Source of the DNA: Symsagittifera roscoffensis
Taxonomy: Eukaryota > Xenacoelomorpha > Acoela > Convolutidae
NCBI RefSeq assembly: GCF_963678635.1
Contig: NC_087066.1
Span: 35,651,152-35,715,151 of the forward strand
DNA: 64,000 bases
Reading direction: 5' to 3'
A model generated the notes under the pieces. It had not been told where the DNA came from, did not search any database, and saw only the letters and a program-made list of their open reading frames with translations. Within the stretch, counting starts at the first letter, position 1; the number at the start of each line of letters is the position of its first letter. Below, in pieces: positions 23,401-34,078 of the stretch. The translations under genes and the position numbers were made by a program.

Positions 23401-24187
23401 CAGCTAGCTGCAGTCCGCAGCATTTGTAAGGGTTGGGGCGGACGCCCTACCCTATCAGTGATTCGACACCCCTACCAACCAATGTGTCCCCCCAATTGTC
23501 TCCTTTGGAGCTATTTTACAAAACCCGTTTTCGGCTGACCGGTTTTTAAACTTTTCTAGAAGCCACTTCGGGAGGCTTCAATTAATACTCATTCTGAGAG
23601 GGGAGTGCGCGCCGAAAAAACGCATTTTTTTTCCAGAGTCGCAATTTTTTGGCACCGAAAAAACGCAATTTTTTGATCGGAATCTTCCAAAAAAATACTT
23701 GAAAACGACGTTGTTTTTGCTTAATTTTTTTAAACAACTGCGTGCGGCGAACTTTTTTTGTCAAAATAGGGTTATTTTTGCGTTTTGCGAGAGCTGAAAA
23801 AAGTTACAAAAAGTTACATCTAAGAATAAAAATACTAAAAGTCCGCCTTTTTTGAAAAAATCCTAGATCCGCAAACTTTTCAACCGACTGAGGGCTAAAA
23901 AATGAGGTTTTTTTATTAAAGGATGTTTGCAATTATGGTGCAATTTTTTTGTGCTATATTGTGAGTTCTTGGAACCATTCTGCTGTAATCTTCTAGGAAT
24001 CAGCGGTGGCAAGTATCTGGCTTTCGAGGGATTTTACTGGCACAGGGAATGCTTCTATTGCAAGTCGTGTGGGGAAAAACTGGAGGGCATCAACTTCTTA
24101 GCAGAGGGAACTGGGAAGGATACTGAGATCCTGTGTCAGCCATGTGGCCACAAGAGGAGGGGATGGGATTTCTCAGTTGATGCATGA
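20235..24187 (+). CDS. FHL: Four-and-a-half-LIM (FHL) protein, 5'-partial
   Basis: Six exons (20235-20432, 21007-21213, 22296-22470, 22720-22895, 23081-23273, 23997-24187) join in phase at GT-AG introns into 379 codons plus a stop. An N-terminal charged segment is followed by a lone C-x2-C/C-x2-C zinc finger (the half LIM) and four full LIM domains, each with Cys/His ligands and the W-H-x2-C core. LIM3 contains KAITSGG and LAGQRFT, hallmarks of vertebrate FHL proteins. FHL proteins are adaptors that bind transcription factors, integrins and sarcomeric or cytoskeletal proteins; they shuttle between nucleus and focal adhesions or Z-discs. The first exon begins mid-frame, so further 5' exons must exist but were not found. 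The C-terminal end is complete, with AATAAA at 24190 and 24294. Alternative splicing around exon 2 is possible (see the inverted repeat). A Limpet-like longer N-terminus is an option. Confidence 0.94.
20967..21041 (+). repeat. Left arm of a perfect 75-bp inverted repeat
   Basis: It is exactly complementary to 21496-21570. This arm spans the last 40 nt of the intron, the splice acceptor and the first 35 nt of FHL exon 2. It is the original copy, because it includes coding sequence (DDDDSANKNKN). Confidence 0.95.
21007..21213 (+). CDS. FHL: FHL exon 2: half LIM and start of LIM1
   Basis: It encodes 69 residues: an acidic lead (DDDDSANK), then the half-LIM finger CWSC ... CVPC ... DC, and CFKC, the first pair of LIM1 zinc ligands. 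The acceptor is GGTTAAG|GATGAC, rather weak, and it sits inside the inverted repeat arm. The donor is AAG|GTAACT. Confidence 0.9.
21496..21570 (-). repeat. Right arm of the 75-bp inverted repeat, in intron 2
   Basis: It is a perfect reversed copy of the intron 1/exon 2 junction, lying 454 bp beyond the left arm. Weaker complementarity extends outward: CTACTTGAGAATCTCTACCCC near 21330 against GGGGTGGAGATAGTTAAGTAG near 21476-21497. Perfect identity implies a recent event or an assembly artefact. Confidence 0.95.
21700..22262 (+). mobile_element. Tc1/mariner-like element, internally deleted (~560 bp)
   Basis: The ends are inverted repeats of about 38 bp: GCAAAAAGTTCGGACAGACA at 21700-21719 and its complement ending at 22262, followed on each side by (A/G)AATTAATTAAAA. 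The 5' part of a transposase gene lies inside, but the DDE catalytic region is gone. The flanks share AATTCG (21692-21697 and 22263-22268) instead of a clean TA. It sits in FHL intron 2 and ends 33 bp before exon 3. Confidence 0.85.
21817..22038 (+). pseudogene. Transposase N-terminal DNA-binding fragment
   Basis: This 73-codon frame starts MRSRRLSDDYASLIFKYC and holds a helix-turn-helix (FTIKQLAKLVEKSKSTVYDV), then a basic GRPR-like linker (RRPKKK). After a one-base frameshift near 22015 the sense continues as a likely second helix-turn-helix (ILATLSNNFPVSRFTIQRF). That is the bipartite paired-like DNA-binding layout of Tc1/mariner transposases. No catalytic residues follow, so the product could bind transposon ends but not cut them. 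Confidence 0.7.
22296..22470 (+). CDS. FHL: FHL exon 3: rest of LIM1, start of LIM2
   Basis: It encodes the core HWHEKCFTCKEC and the second finger FCEDC of LIM1, then CTRCEKPFKP, the start of LIM2. The acceptor is GTTTTAG. The donor CCAA|GTTGGT is non-optimal but restores the frame with exon 4 (a Ser codon spans the junction). Confidence 0.9.
22720..22895 (+). CDS. FHL: FHL exon 4: LIM2 and start of LIM3
   Basis: It encodes WHPDCFQCGGC and YCIDC of LIM2 and CTNTKCGK, the first ligands of LIM3, which here have three rather than two residues between the cysteines. The acceptor is TTTCTAG and the donor AAG|GTAACA. Confidence 0.92.
23081..23273 (+). CDS. FHL: FHL exon 5: LIM3 and start of LIM4
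   Basis: It encodes AITSGGVTYKKQPYHRQC, LAGQRFT and LCAEC of LIM3, then CYECDTPITG of LIM4. This is the stretch closest to vertebrate FHL proteins. The donor is ACAG|GTGCCA. Confidence 0.93.
23424..23873. repeat. Degraded hAT-type MITE in FHL intron 5
   Basis: It follows the order of the intact copy at 18515: a GGGGCGGACGCCCTACC-like start, 'gagtgcgcgccgaaaaaacgc', then AATCCTAGATCCGC at the end. The ends are eroded and no target duplication is visible. Confidence 0.75.
23997..24187 (+). CDS. FHL: FHL exon 6: LIM4 and C-terminus
   Basis: It encodes FYWHRECFYCKSC and the last finger LCQPC, then a short tail GHKRRGWDFSVDA and the stop TGA at 24185-24187. The acceptor is CTTCTAG. AATAAA follows 2 bp after the stop and again at 24294. 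Confidence 0.93.
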
Positions 24188-24293
24188 GAAATAAAAGAGA
24201 ATATTCAAGAAGAAAAAAGAAGAGACAATGAGCTCAAATGGAGCAACTGTCCAGCATAGTATTTTGTATAGTCATCAGTTGACCTTTATGTTA

Positions 24294-24299
24294 AATAAA
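24294..24299 (+). promoter_or_regulatory. Poly(A) signal, FHL gene
   Basis: AATAAA lies 107 bp past the stop and is the likelier of two signals; the other, at 24190-24195, is too near the stop to leave a usual 3' UTR. Confidence 0.5.
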
Positions 24300-27200
24300 T
24301 CACACAATATTTCACTTCAAATTATTTGTACATTCTCTCAGAACTAAAAGCGTCTATCTATTTCATTGTTTATGTCTTCATGGAAGAAATAAGTCACTTA
24401 TTTTATTGTTTCTACCAAAACAAAATCAAAAAACAAGGCTAGCCAGGTTCTGTGCAAGTAGCACAGAATGTTTTAACTATAGTTTTTGAAAACCTACCAG
24501 AAAAAAAGTTTATTCTGCGTGGTGTGATAAAAAGATCTGACGTAACAGAAAAACTTAGTCATAATCGAGAAACATAGTAGTATAGACAAACATAACACAG
24601 AAAAATGAAGAGAAAAGACTAAAAAACAACAAACAATTATTTAAAAAATCACAAAATAATTCAATTTTTTTAAACATTTTTTAGGAGATTTTTTTTTGAT
24701 TTTTTGAAATTTTTGGTTCCCAAAATGGCTTGAAAAATCTCCAAGAACTACCTTACTATTAAAGCATAAATAAGCTATTGTAAACGACCTAAATTAAGCA
24801 TTAAGCGTCCTTGGTAGCTTAAGTCGCTCGAAATGGGACAAAAAAAAATCAAAGTTTCAAACAAGTTTTTCTCAACCCTAGAAAAAAATTTTGGAAATTT
24901 TTTAATTTGGTTCAAATCTAAGATCTTTAGTATGATATATCACTTAGCCCAGTCCGATTTTTATCTGGTCCTATTTTGCGTGAAAAAAAAAGAAAAATAC
25001 TAAAACACCCAAATACAAAGTTCTTCCCCATTTCCAATGGTGGGAACAGCAAATAATTCATTTCCGAGTACAATCCTGAAAAATCTGATTTCTCTATAAA
25101 GTGTTTAAGATCTTTTCAAAGAAACACTTTCATTGCACTTTCAAAAAATCTTTTTTGGTTAATCTTCCACCCGGACCAAAATGTAAGCAAAAACGGTTTC
25201 TGAGCAGTATGAATGTGGCGCAGGCGCAATTTCGTTATTTTCTTCAATAATCGGAACAATATGTAATAAGACTGCTCGTAACAGGGCAAAAACTCGGTTG
25301 ATCCAGCTGCGTGTCACTTCGCCTAAATGCAGAAAAAATAATTTTATTGTAACAAAGATAAAAATTTTATAACCAAAACATTTAACTAGAACAATTGGAT
25401 GATAAGCATCTCATTTTAGGCACTGAGTTAGAATTTCCTTCGCATCATTTTATATTTTGTCCAATGTAACCAAACGTGAGGTTTAGGCAGGAAGTCAGCC
25501 TTAGTAGGTAAATTTCTAGCGACAACCGACAAAGACTCAGAATGCAGCCGATGGAGTCAAGATAGTTCTTTACTTGCGGTAACCCGAAAAACGTGACATT
25601 CGCTACACACTGATGAAAGTTGAAGACTTTGCTCCTCGCAATTATCACAAACTGGCCAAATTAGCAAAACTCAATCGTTCTTTATTGTGATTTGAAACAC
25701 GTTCACAAAAAAGGATCACAGGTGAAACATATTTTTAGTTAAAGCCCATAACTTCCGTCAAAAACGCTAAATTAAAAAACACATTTAGTTCGTCTTTTTT
25801 TTCTCAAAATAGAAACAATTAAAGATTGACGAGCATTACGCGCAACCGTGCATACCAGAACCCTATAATTTACTGCAATTTAAGGTATCTATCTGGTGTA
25901 GTTTTTTGAAAACTCACTAATTTCAAAAAAAATATATAAAAAATATAGATTTTTTTACTTTGTGAAGCGCCTTTCCATGCTGGCTACACGAATAGTTTGC
26001 CATGCTGGCTACACGATAAAAGAAAACTGGTAAGTGGCGCATAAATTATCCTGAAATTGCAAAAATGGGCAAAAAAATTCGTGTAGAAAAAAAACACATG
26101 AAAAAGTGTCACGAAATTTTTTTTTGAGCTCAAAACAATTTTTTATCTTCCTGATGATATAAAAAATATCAAAAACTGCAACTTAATAATTTAAAATTGG
26201 TCTTATAAAAAACCATCTCAAGCATAAAAATTCTGTCACTCTCTCTTTTTACAAGATTCTTTTTAAAAAACTACTTTGATTTTCGAACATTTGTTCAGCT
26301 GATAAGTTTTAAATGTCAACAAGGTGTTCTCCCCCGTCCAGGACGGATTCATTAGGATTTTATTGATATCAATTGAGGACTGTTCAACTTGATTTATTTA
26401 CGGGGTTACCTCAAGGGTTGCCCACCCAAATGCTCCTTTGTACTATTTTCAGACACCCGTTTTTAGTTTACCAACCCTAATTTTTTCAAAGGCGCTTTTG
26501 GCGCAAATATACTAATTTCGAGGGGGGGCTAATATAATAATTTTGTGGTGCCTAGAAACGCCTTTTTAGTCTGTTTTTTTTTCCAAAAATTTGCCTGTGG
26601 CGCAAAATGTTTGTCAAAGCAGGGTCTTTATTGTGATTTGAAAAATAATTAGGTCGACCTAAAAAAGTTCTACATAATTTTTTGAAAATCCGCCCTTCAT
26701 GCGAGAGAATCCTAGATCCGCCTCTGGTTATGTCTATCTATAGGGTATTTAGATTCGACTTGAAATGTTTGTTGGAGCTAGCATGCAGTTAAGAGACCTA
26801 AAATAGCTGAAAACTTCTCGGCATATTTGACTCTGTCGGTTTTCTCGTAACTTTCTCCCGAACAATCTCAAGGAGTGAAATATTTTATTCGTTTCACGCA
26901 TTTTTCGAATCTTTTTAAATTGCTTTGATGGATAATAGATAGGATAAAAATCTGAATATTTTATTGCGTATCCATACACTATGAGGAAACTTTAACTCCT
27001 GCTCGGTAAGTTTTTCGTTGCTGTATTGAATTCCTTGCTTAATAAACATCTATATTTTCAGCATAAAGTGTTTCCTTAAACTATTTTTGAGAACACCTGC
27101 TCCCATTTGCTTCCCATTTGAACATTTTAGCGGTTGATACAAGCCGCTGATATCGAATTTGCTTTTGATCTATAATTCATGGGCTAAATAAAGAAGCAAC

Positions 27201-27386
27201 CGCAAGCTCATGAACTGTTCGATTCCATTATTGAACTAATAGACTTGAAATGCTGTGATTAGGAAAAATTTGCTGTTGAAGGAAAGCTGTCGCCTTTAAT
27301 TTTAAATTTATAGCGCTTTGCTTTAAACTTCATGCTGGCTGTTTTGAAATTCAGATGGTGAGTTTATTGAGGAATATTTTTAAAAG
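24300..27386. other. Non-coding stretch between FHL and the TRAF-like gene
   Basis: Repeats dominate. A family D hairpin terminus lies at 24450-24466 (CTGTGCAAGTAGCACAG), with an inverted family D body to about 24960. Family A scraps lie at about 25250-25290 and 25714-25760, and a degraded hAT MITE at about 26395-26730. No promoter can be pointed to. 27000-27386 should hold the 5' UTR of the next gene. Confidence 0.45.
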
Positions 27387-30300
27387 ATGTCTGAAGTATC
27401 TACAAGCGACCGTTTTGGCAACACTGATTTTCTTGAATCTGTGGAGGATCCGAAGGAGAGACAGAATAGCGACGACGATAAAACACCGACAGCAGATGAG
27501 AGCAAAATTGGTCCGAACGAAGATCGAAAGGAACTCGACGGAACAACCCAGCAGCCTGATCCGACAACCGACAGCCGAAGTTTGCAGTCGGGTGTAGAAA
27601 AAGAAAAAATGACGAAAGAAGAAAAGCCAAGCGATATCTGTGAAGACCTGAACAAAAGTCAGACTTCTTCGGCAGACGTGAAGAAAAATAAACAGAAAAC
27701 AGAAAAGCAGGCATCTCACGTGAAGGAAAACAAATTCGATCCAAAAACGGTGTACGTTAAGGATATTAATGGAAATTACGACTACTCCAAATTTGCAAGG
27801 AAACAGCATCCATACCAGCGGATGAACAATCTCGCAAATGGAGGTAAAGCCAATGAAGCTAAAAATTCGAACTTAAAGAAGCAGCAGAACATTAAGCCCC
27901 ATCAATTTAATGCTCAAAAAACATCTAAGGGTCATTCAAACAATAGCAAGTTTTATGATAGTAGAAAACTCGATGGCAAGCAAAAGAAACAATTGAAAAC
28001 TGTAAATGCTCCGGGTATTGAAGGAAAAGTTCCATCAGAAATAATAACTAACCCGGACCAGTCAAAAGCGACAGGTAAACAATGCGAATGTGAAAACCTG
28101 GATAGCGGCAGAGATCAAAAGTTTGTGCTTGGCGATAACTGGGAAGCCGCTTTTTTCGAACCAGTAGAGGAACCAAAAAAAGAGATAAGAGAAATGGAAA
28201 TGTCAGGCAATCAATCGAAGCCAGAAGAGGTAGACACCATTGAAGACGAGAAACCGCTCAGCTTGGAAGAAAGTGTTATTAGTGACAAAAGCAAAGCTCC
28301 CCCTGCTGACAATAACAAGATAACAGAGAAACAGAAATTAAATCAGGTTGCTTCCTTAAAAATTAAACCAGGAAAAACTGGAATCGAAAAACCCCGGTCC
28401 GCAAAACTAAATAGAAACAAAAGTAAATTGAGTCAGCAGCAGATGATAAACCACGATCTGGAGAAAATAGAAAAAAAGCTAGATCGAGATACAATTGGAC
28501 TCAGTTCTTTGGCTGATATCGAGCCCAAAACAGAAAGTATGACCGAAAAATCTCTTCAGGAAGACAGCCAACAAATCAAAACGGCAAAACCCCGCAAAAA
28601 CATTGGTTCAGATCCAGGTGCAAAAATTTTCACTAAAAAGCAAGAAGAAAAAGAGCGAATGGTACTGATTCACACCGAGAAGACCGGTACCCAAGTTTCT
28701 GAAACTCAAGGAACTACCAAAAAGGAGCAAATCGAAGACACGAGTTTTGAAAATCGCCAAAACAATAATTCATCAATTGACGAATCGAAATCTAAAACTG
28801 AAAAAACTAAGAAAACAGATGACTTGAGCGTTGAGAATATTGAAGACGAATTGTTATCGTCAAAATCCTACGAACCCTTAAAAGACCCAAAAACAAATCG
28901 CAAAGTCGCTAATAGAATTCAAGCGAATGGAAAGAAACCGGTACTCGCTGTTAAAAAATCCACTATGAACGGAAAAAATGTTAAAAGCAAAAAAGACAAA
29001 AGTACCGGGAAAATCAAAGAACTGGATTTTAAAGAAGTGAAAAAAAGTAAACTATTAAATGAAGGTGAAATTGAGGGCGGGAACAACAAAGACATAAATG
29101 AAGGGGCTGACGAAGCACTTAGAGAGGACGAAAAGAAAGGCGAGGATAATTCGGACCTGGAAGGGGATCCAAACGACAACCCCAATCTTGCCTCAACAAA
29201 CGGCGATACGAGACAACAGACTGCGAAAACTGAGACACTAAACGGCCAGTCTATCGATGATTTGATCGAAACTGTTCGAGAGAAAACAAATGGCTCGGCT
29301 GTAGCTCTTACTCGGGATCAATCGATTGTGATTGGACAAAAACCAACTGGGGAATCCGAGAGGAAGCAATCACGTGGCATTCCAGACATGGCGAGGCAGG
29401 TTTATGGTGGATTCCACAACTACCAACCACCACCAGAGTCGGATGAAAATGAAGATGAAGGAAGCCAGTTAAATGGTTCAAATGAAAGCGAAGTATCAAA
29501 ACAGAGAGAAATTAAACGTGACAAAAAGAGGCTGAATAAAAAAGGTTTATCCAAAGGAGTCCCACAGTCTAGTAGATATGTAGACACCCGTTATGTACAA
29601 GATGTGAGTAAAATAAGACTTGACGGAGAAAAGAATGGCGACGAAAAACAAAATGAAACAGAGAAAACCAACGTGGACGATGAAAAAGAAACAGATTCAA
29701 CGAAAGATGAAGAGGAAACAGGGAAAAAGGAGCAGGAGAAACCGAAGGTTGATGAGTTCGGCCGACCAATCAGAACGAAGTCTGCCATTCTTCGGGCTAA
29801 AGAAGTGATAGACAATAAAGACTTGACCAAGTCGACTGAGAATTTGTTAAAGGCGTTATGCGAAGACGCAATTGAAGAACTGCTCAAAAATGCTGAAGCG
29901 GAAAAAGACAGCGAGTCCCAGTCTGGCCGCGGGAGTCCCGCAGATACAATTGATTTGGTGGCTAATGAAAACAAACACGACGAAGACAAGATAAAACGGC
30001 TGAGACAGAAGAAAAAACAAGAAGAGTATATTCCTAAAAGATTCACTTTTGCCACGTTTCGAAACTGTCCGTGTTCGCTGTGCACCCGAAAGAAGCCGAA
30101 AAAGATGAAATACTTGACAAACAAATCTAAGCAGAAAACGAACAAAGCAGACAGCATTAAGGAGGAGCTAGAGACTGGGGGAAATGAGAGTGAAAATGGG
30201 GAACAGCCTCAGCCTACTCTGGCTGAAGTAGCGGCCGAACAGTTACTTCAGTCGAGTGAAGCACATAACATTAATGGACAAGAGCCGATCGAGACAAATG

Positions 30301-30510
30301 CTTCGGGTATGGTAGTGCAACGCATAATAGAGATGTCGGCGTCTCTTCCCATGTCGCAGCTGTTGTGGCGAATCACAGATGTGAAGAATAAGATCAAGGC
30401 TGCCAGGAATGAACAGACACTCACCATCTACAGTCAGCATTTCTACACTGCACCGCATGGATACAAAATGCAGGTTGCCACTTGTCCTTATGGAGGACGG
30501 GGAAAGCAGT
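27387..30510 (+). CDS. TRAF-like gene exon 1
   Basis: This exon of 3124 bp is exceptional for this window, where other exons are 83-267 bp. It carries the whole disordered region and the first third of the MATH domain, ending at GGRGKQ. The donor CAGT|GTAAGT is a full consensus. Long open frames on the other strand (for example 29591-30157) are by-products of its purine-rich codons. Confidence 0.92.
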
Positions 30511-31325
30511 GTAAGTAATGATTATCATGATTATAAATGTCAACTTATTTCAAAACTGATACTTAAAAGAGAATCAGCTCCAATTTTTTTTCACGTGCCA
30601 TTACAGCTAGATGCCAAAAAAACTCCAGTTTCAATACTTCCGCCAAATTAAGAAGTAAATGCTTTGGTCGGACTAGCTAAAATTTCACGTAAGAAATTGA
30701 TATTGGAAAAAGAAGATTTTTTGATAAACTTGAAAAAAGAATGAACTAATAAAACTGTTTTGAACAAAAAATGTATGAATGGTTTTATGTATATTTTTTC
30801 CCCAATCCGATAAGTTGAGGTGTTCTAACTTGACTTCTAGCGCAACGCTACAGCGTGACCGATTTCGATTGCAATAGTGCAGAACTTCTAGATGCAAAAA
30901 AAAACGGCCTTGATTTTCAAAAGAAAAAGAAAAAAGTAGATGTAATTCAGAACGTGAGCCAATTTGGGTTGTTGAAATGTGTTTCAGTGTTTGGAAGGTA
31001 CCTCCCTGTCTATTTGTTCGTATGCAGAGGTAAGTGGGACAACCTCCTGCCGTGGCCCTTCTCCGCCGAGATCACAGTCACCCTTCTGGACCAGAACCCA
31101 GACGTCAGCCAGAGGGAGGACCGGGTGTTCTCCTTCACACCCGACGCCACCAACCCCGCCCTGGGCAAGTCTCTGAGTCAGCCGCGTAAGGCGTACAACA
31201 ACTACTTCGGCTTGAACAAATTCGTGCCCCTTCAGTTTCTCAGCCCCACCCAGTTCACCTATGTCAGAGATGACACCATGTTCCTCCAGGTGTTTGTGAG
31301 GAACGACAAGATGCTGGTGATATGA
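27387..31325 (+). CDS. TRAF-type MATH-domain protein with long disordered N-terminus
   Basis: Two exons (27387-30510 and 30988-31325) join through a GTAAGT donor and a TTTCAG acceptor into 1153 codons. Residues 1 to about 980 are Lys/Glu/Asp/Ser/Asn-rich, without RING, zinc-finger or membrane segments, and are probably disordered. One small Cys cluster (FRNCPCSLCTRKK) lies near residue 890. From about residue 985 the sequence is a clear TRAF-C/MATH domain: LLWRITDVKNKI, IYSQHFYTAPHGYKM, then RGKWDNLLPWPF, TLLDQNPD and YVRDDTMFLQVFV. MATH domains of TRAFs trimerise and bind receptor-tail or adaptor peptides in immune and stress signalling, so a scaffold or adaptor role is likely (inference). 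It cannot be a RING ubiquitin ligase as encoded here. The ATG at 27387 follows AAAAG; in-frame upstream exons cannot be excluded. No AATAAA was found soon after the stop. Confidence 0.9.
30988..31325 (+). CDS. TRAF-like gene exon 2
   Basis: It encodes the remaining MATH strands from LFGRYLPVYLFVCRGKW to the C-terminal FVRNDKMLVI and the TGA stop. The acceptor is GTGTTTCAG and the phase matches exon 1. It is strongly GC-rich against the AT-rich DNA on both sides. Confidence 0.93.
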
Positions 31326-31829
31326 AACAGTTGCAACGAACACTTTTTAGTCGCTAAAAATATGTGAATATACGCCAATTTTTTGTTTCGTTCAGCAAAA
31401 AATGTTTGTGATCGTTTAAGATGATTTGAAAAATTTTCGAACTTACTATTGACTGAAAAACTTGAATTAGCACTGTAGGTATGAAGTTTGCAGTTAAGTT
31501 TTTAATTGATTCGTCTGCAAATTAAAACAAAGATAATACTAAGACTGTTTTACCTTCATTCTTTTTATTGCAATGAGCAGCCAAATTTTGCCGAATTCTG
31601 GTGGTTTTTTCATTTGGTCAGATTGTTTTTGTTCACTCATGTTTATGCGGTTAAACGAAGTTTCACAGCATTTTGTGCTGAACAAGCTTCTATTGTGCGG
31701 ATTCGAAACGAAACTGTGGCATCAGGGCGAAGACAGAATAATCTGACTGCATTTTAAAGTATATGGAGAAGTGTTCCTCAAAAAAAAAACGTATGAAAAT
31801 TTCAAAAAAATGAAAAAAAAACCAGATTA

Positions 31830-32190
31830 TTGTTCCGACTTTCGATACGAAAGTAACGGAATATTTGTGCTCGGGGTATGTTTCTTCTTCAGACAAATTT
31901 CGACTTTTTAACTAGCCATTTTTGACGTAATTTTCTTATATCATTCGAAAGATATTGTTGTCCTGAGCTTAAGTTTGAAAAGATATTTCACCTGTGATCA
32001 ATTTTCGTAAAGTTATGGGGGTTTAAAGATTGCCATTTTGGCCAATTTGGGACAATTAACGAGCGATATACTTCGCGCTATTAACGCGTAAGCGGAGATT
32101 TAATCCGTCTTAGAAATCGTTCCAAATTGGTTGAAGGGAGCTCATTTGCCATAATTGATGTGTTATGCCACATTTTTCGATTATCGGAAC
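31830..32190 (+). repeat. Family A element, truncated
   Basis: The left end TTGTTCCGACTTTCG and its hairpin partner CGAAAGTAACGGAA are intact, followed by the conserved body to GCCATAATTGATGTGTTATG. It then jumps to TCGGAACAAT near 32180. The right-hand hairpin end is missing. Confidence 0.8.
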
Positions 32191-33387
32191 AATAACCGTA
32201 TAAAAAAACTAAAGCAAAGCTACAGATAAAATGAACTCTTATTTTCTCTCCATTTTAGTTTAGTTTGGACAAAACATGGTTTTTACAAATATTTGCTCGG
32301 AATTTTATCAGCAGTTGAAGCAATTTGACCAAAATTACACCTTGAAAACGGTTTTATTCGTTTGTTTCAAAATAAAAGAGGAAACAAGGTCATATGCAGT
32401 TCATTTTAAATCACCTGAGCCTGTTTTTTTTTAAATTTTGGAATAAAAAAAAAACCGTTTTAAGGTTCTTGCGCGCTGTGCCAATTGCAAGTTACATCAT
32501 GAAAAGTTAATCCCGAAACTATCATCACCGAAGCGTTTTTCTGTGCCTTCTCGCTTAAACTCACAAGTGCAACGCCTTTTTTCGAGGAAAAAAGTTGTAA
32601 CAGGCATCGTCAAATAACTTACCTAGCTCTTTATAAGAAATTAAAGGCTGTCATCTAAGGAATTAAATGAGTGGATTCAACTGTCATGAAAGGAATCAAA
32701 AGTCATGGCATTGAAGAAGACTTAAAATAAAAGCGCAAGTTACAAAAAAAACACTATCAGATTAAGCTCTAAAATTAAACTCAGAATTTGTTTTTGTAGA
32801 TTGCAAAAAAAATCACATTTCTTTGAGTCCAAAAAAACTCAGACTACCAAAATGTTAAAAAATGTTTAAAAAGAATATATAGATGCAAGATGTTTTGCAG
32901 GACCTACCTATGAAGGGAAACAATTTCATTCAAGTAAGATGAAGTCATAATAAAGCCACGCCAATCGTCTTAGAAACTAATTCACCCGCCTTGTGCTATT
33001 CAGTCTAATGCCTAATGACATCAAGAAAAAAAATTCTAGTTTCAAAGGATGAAAAACAGTTTTTTTTGCTGTTAATCTGACAATGTTAGTACTACTCTCT
33101 GCAACAAACAATCTTGCCATGCTTTAAATTGCATTCTTTCTTAACATCAGCAAAGTCTGGGTACCGCATCGTTTTGAAGAAACCGAAATATAATGAATCC
33201 GATAAGATGAAATAACCAAAACATTGATCGAAAAATAATGACTGCACGTGAAAAAATTCGAAAGCAACCTAAAACTTGCTTTTTTAAAAACCAAATGATA
33301 TCGAAGCATAAGCGAACCATGAAATTAACCTGATCGTATCATTTTGCGTTGCGGTTTTTTTAAATAAGCAAAAATTGAGTTTAGCCA

Positions 33388-33455
33388 AGTCTCAATAACT
33401 TAGTGGATAATGCATTTGCTTTAATATTCATATGATCCAATCAACTCGAAATCAA
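33388..33455 (+). repeat. tRNA-like sequence, possible SINE head
   Basis: AACTTAGTGGATAATGC resembles an A box (consensus TRGCNNAGYGG), and AACTCGAAATC about 45 nt later resembles a B box with one inserted base. It does not fold into a proper tRNA, so a decayed tRNA-derived SINE is the best reading. Confidence 0.3.
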
Positions 33456-33994
33456 ACGTTTTATCTGAAACTCGAAAAAAATTGGAATTTGGAGGAACAA
33501 GGAAAAAATTTTTGGATTTTGGTCTCTATCACTTAAAAAACTCAACCTTCTAGAAAACCATGCCGAGGACTTCAAAGATGTTTAAAAAATTGATTACATT
33601 TTTTGGAAAGAATGGCCTAATTGAGAATTAAAATAATTTACATTGAGTCTTTATCGAAACTGTTTACAATTTTGTGATCTTTCTCATCATTTGTTTAATT
33701 ATAAGTGTTGTTTCCTCCCACGGCTTTGGGGATATTAAACTTCTGAATGGAGGCGTCGAGTTGCAAATGGTGGAGGAATGTATGCAAGGAACGTTGGCTA
33801 CTCATAAGTAGAGCAGTTACACCATGATGCCATCCTTCTACAGTATTGATTAATGGGGTCGAACCAGAAGCTGCTTCCTTCGAACAATTCCATATTTTTG
33901 AAGGAAATAAGGGCTCGTGAATAGTTTTTTTCCTACAGTTTCTCTAGAAATAGGAAGTAAACTCATCTTGTTTTTCACTAACCTTACTGTCCAG

Positions 33995-34078
33995 GTCAAA
34001 ACGGTCTACGACTTTTTCTAGTCCCCAGAAGACCTGGTCCACTCCAAATTCAACCAATTCAAGAGGGACAAAGCTTAA
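33995..34078 (+). pseudogene. Exon-like fragment with an in-frame stop
   Basis: After an acceptor-like CTGTCCAG, the frame reads VKTVYDFF, a TAG, then SPEDLVHSKFNQFKRDKA and TAA. Codon use looks like the coding exons nearby rather than like spacer. I recognise no family. It may be a dead duplicate exon or chance. Confidence 0.2.

Noticed and set aside
27351-27809. 152-codon minus-strand frame and others inside the TRAF-like exon (also 29591-30157, 28919-29185)
   Set aside because: They are mirror frames of purine-rich Lys/Glu codons. Their Phe/Ser/Leu-rich products have no domain, and the plus strand encodes a clear protein.
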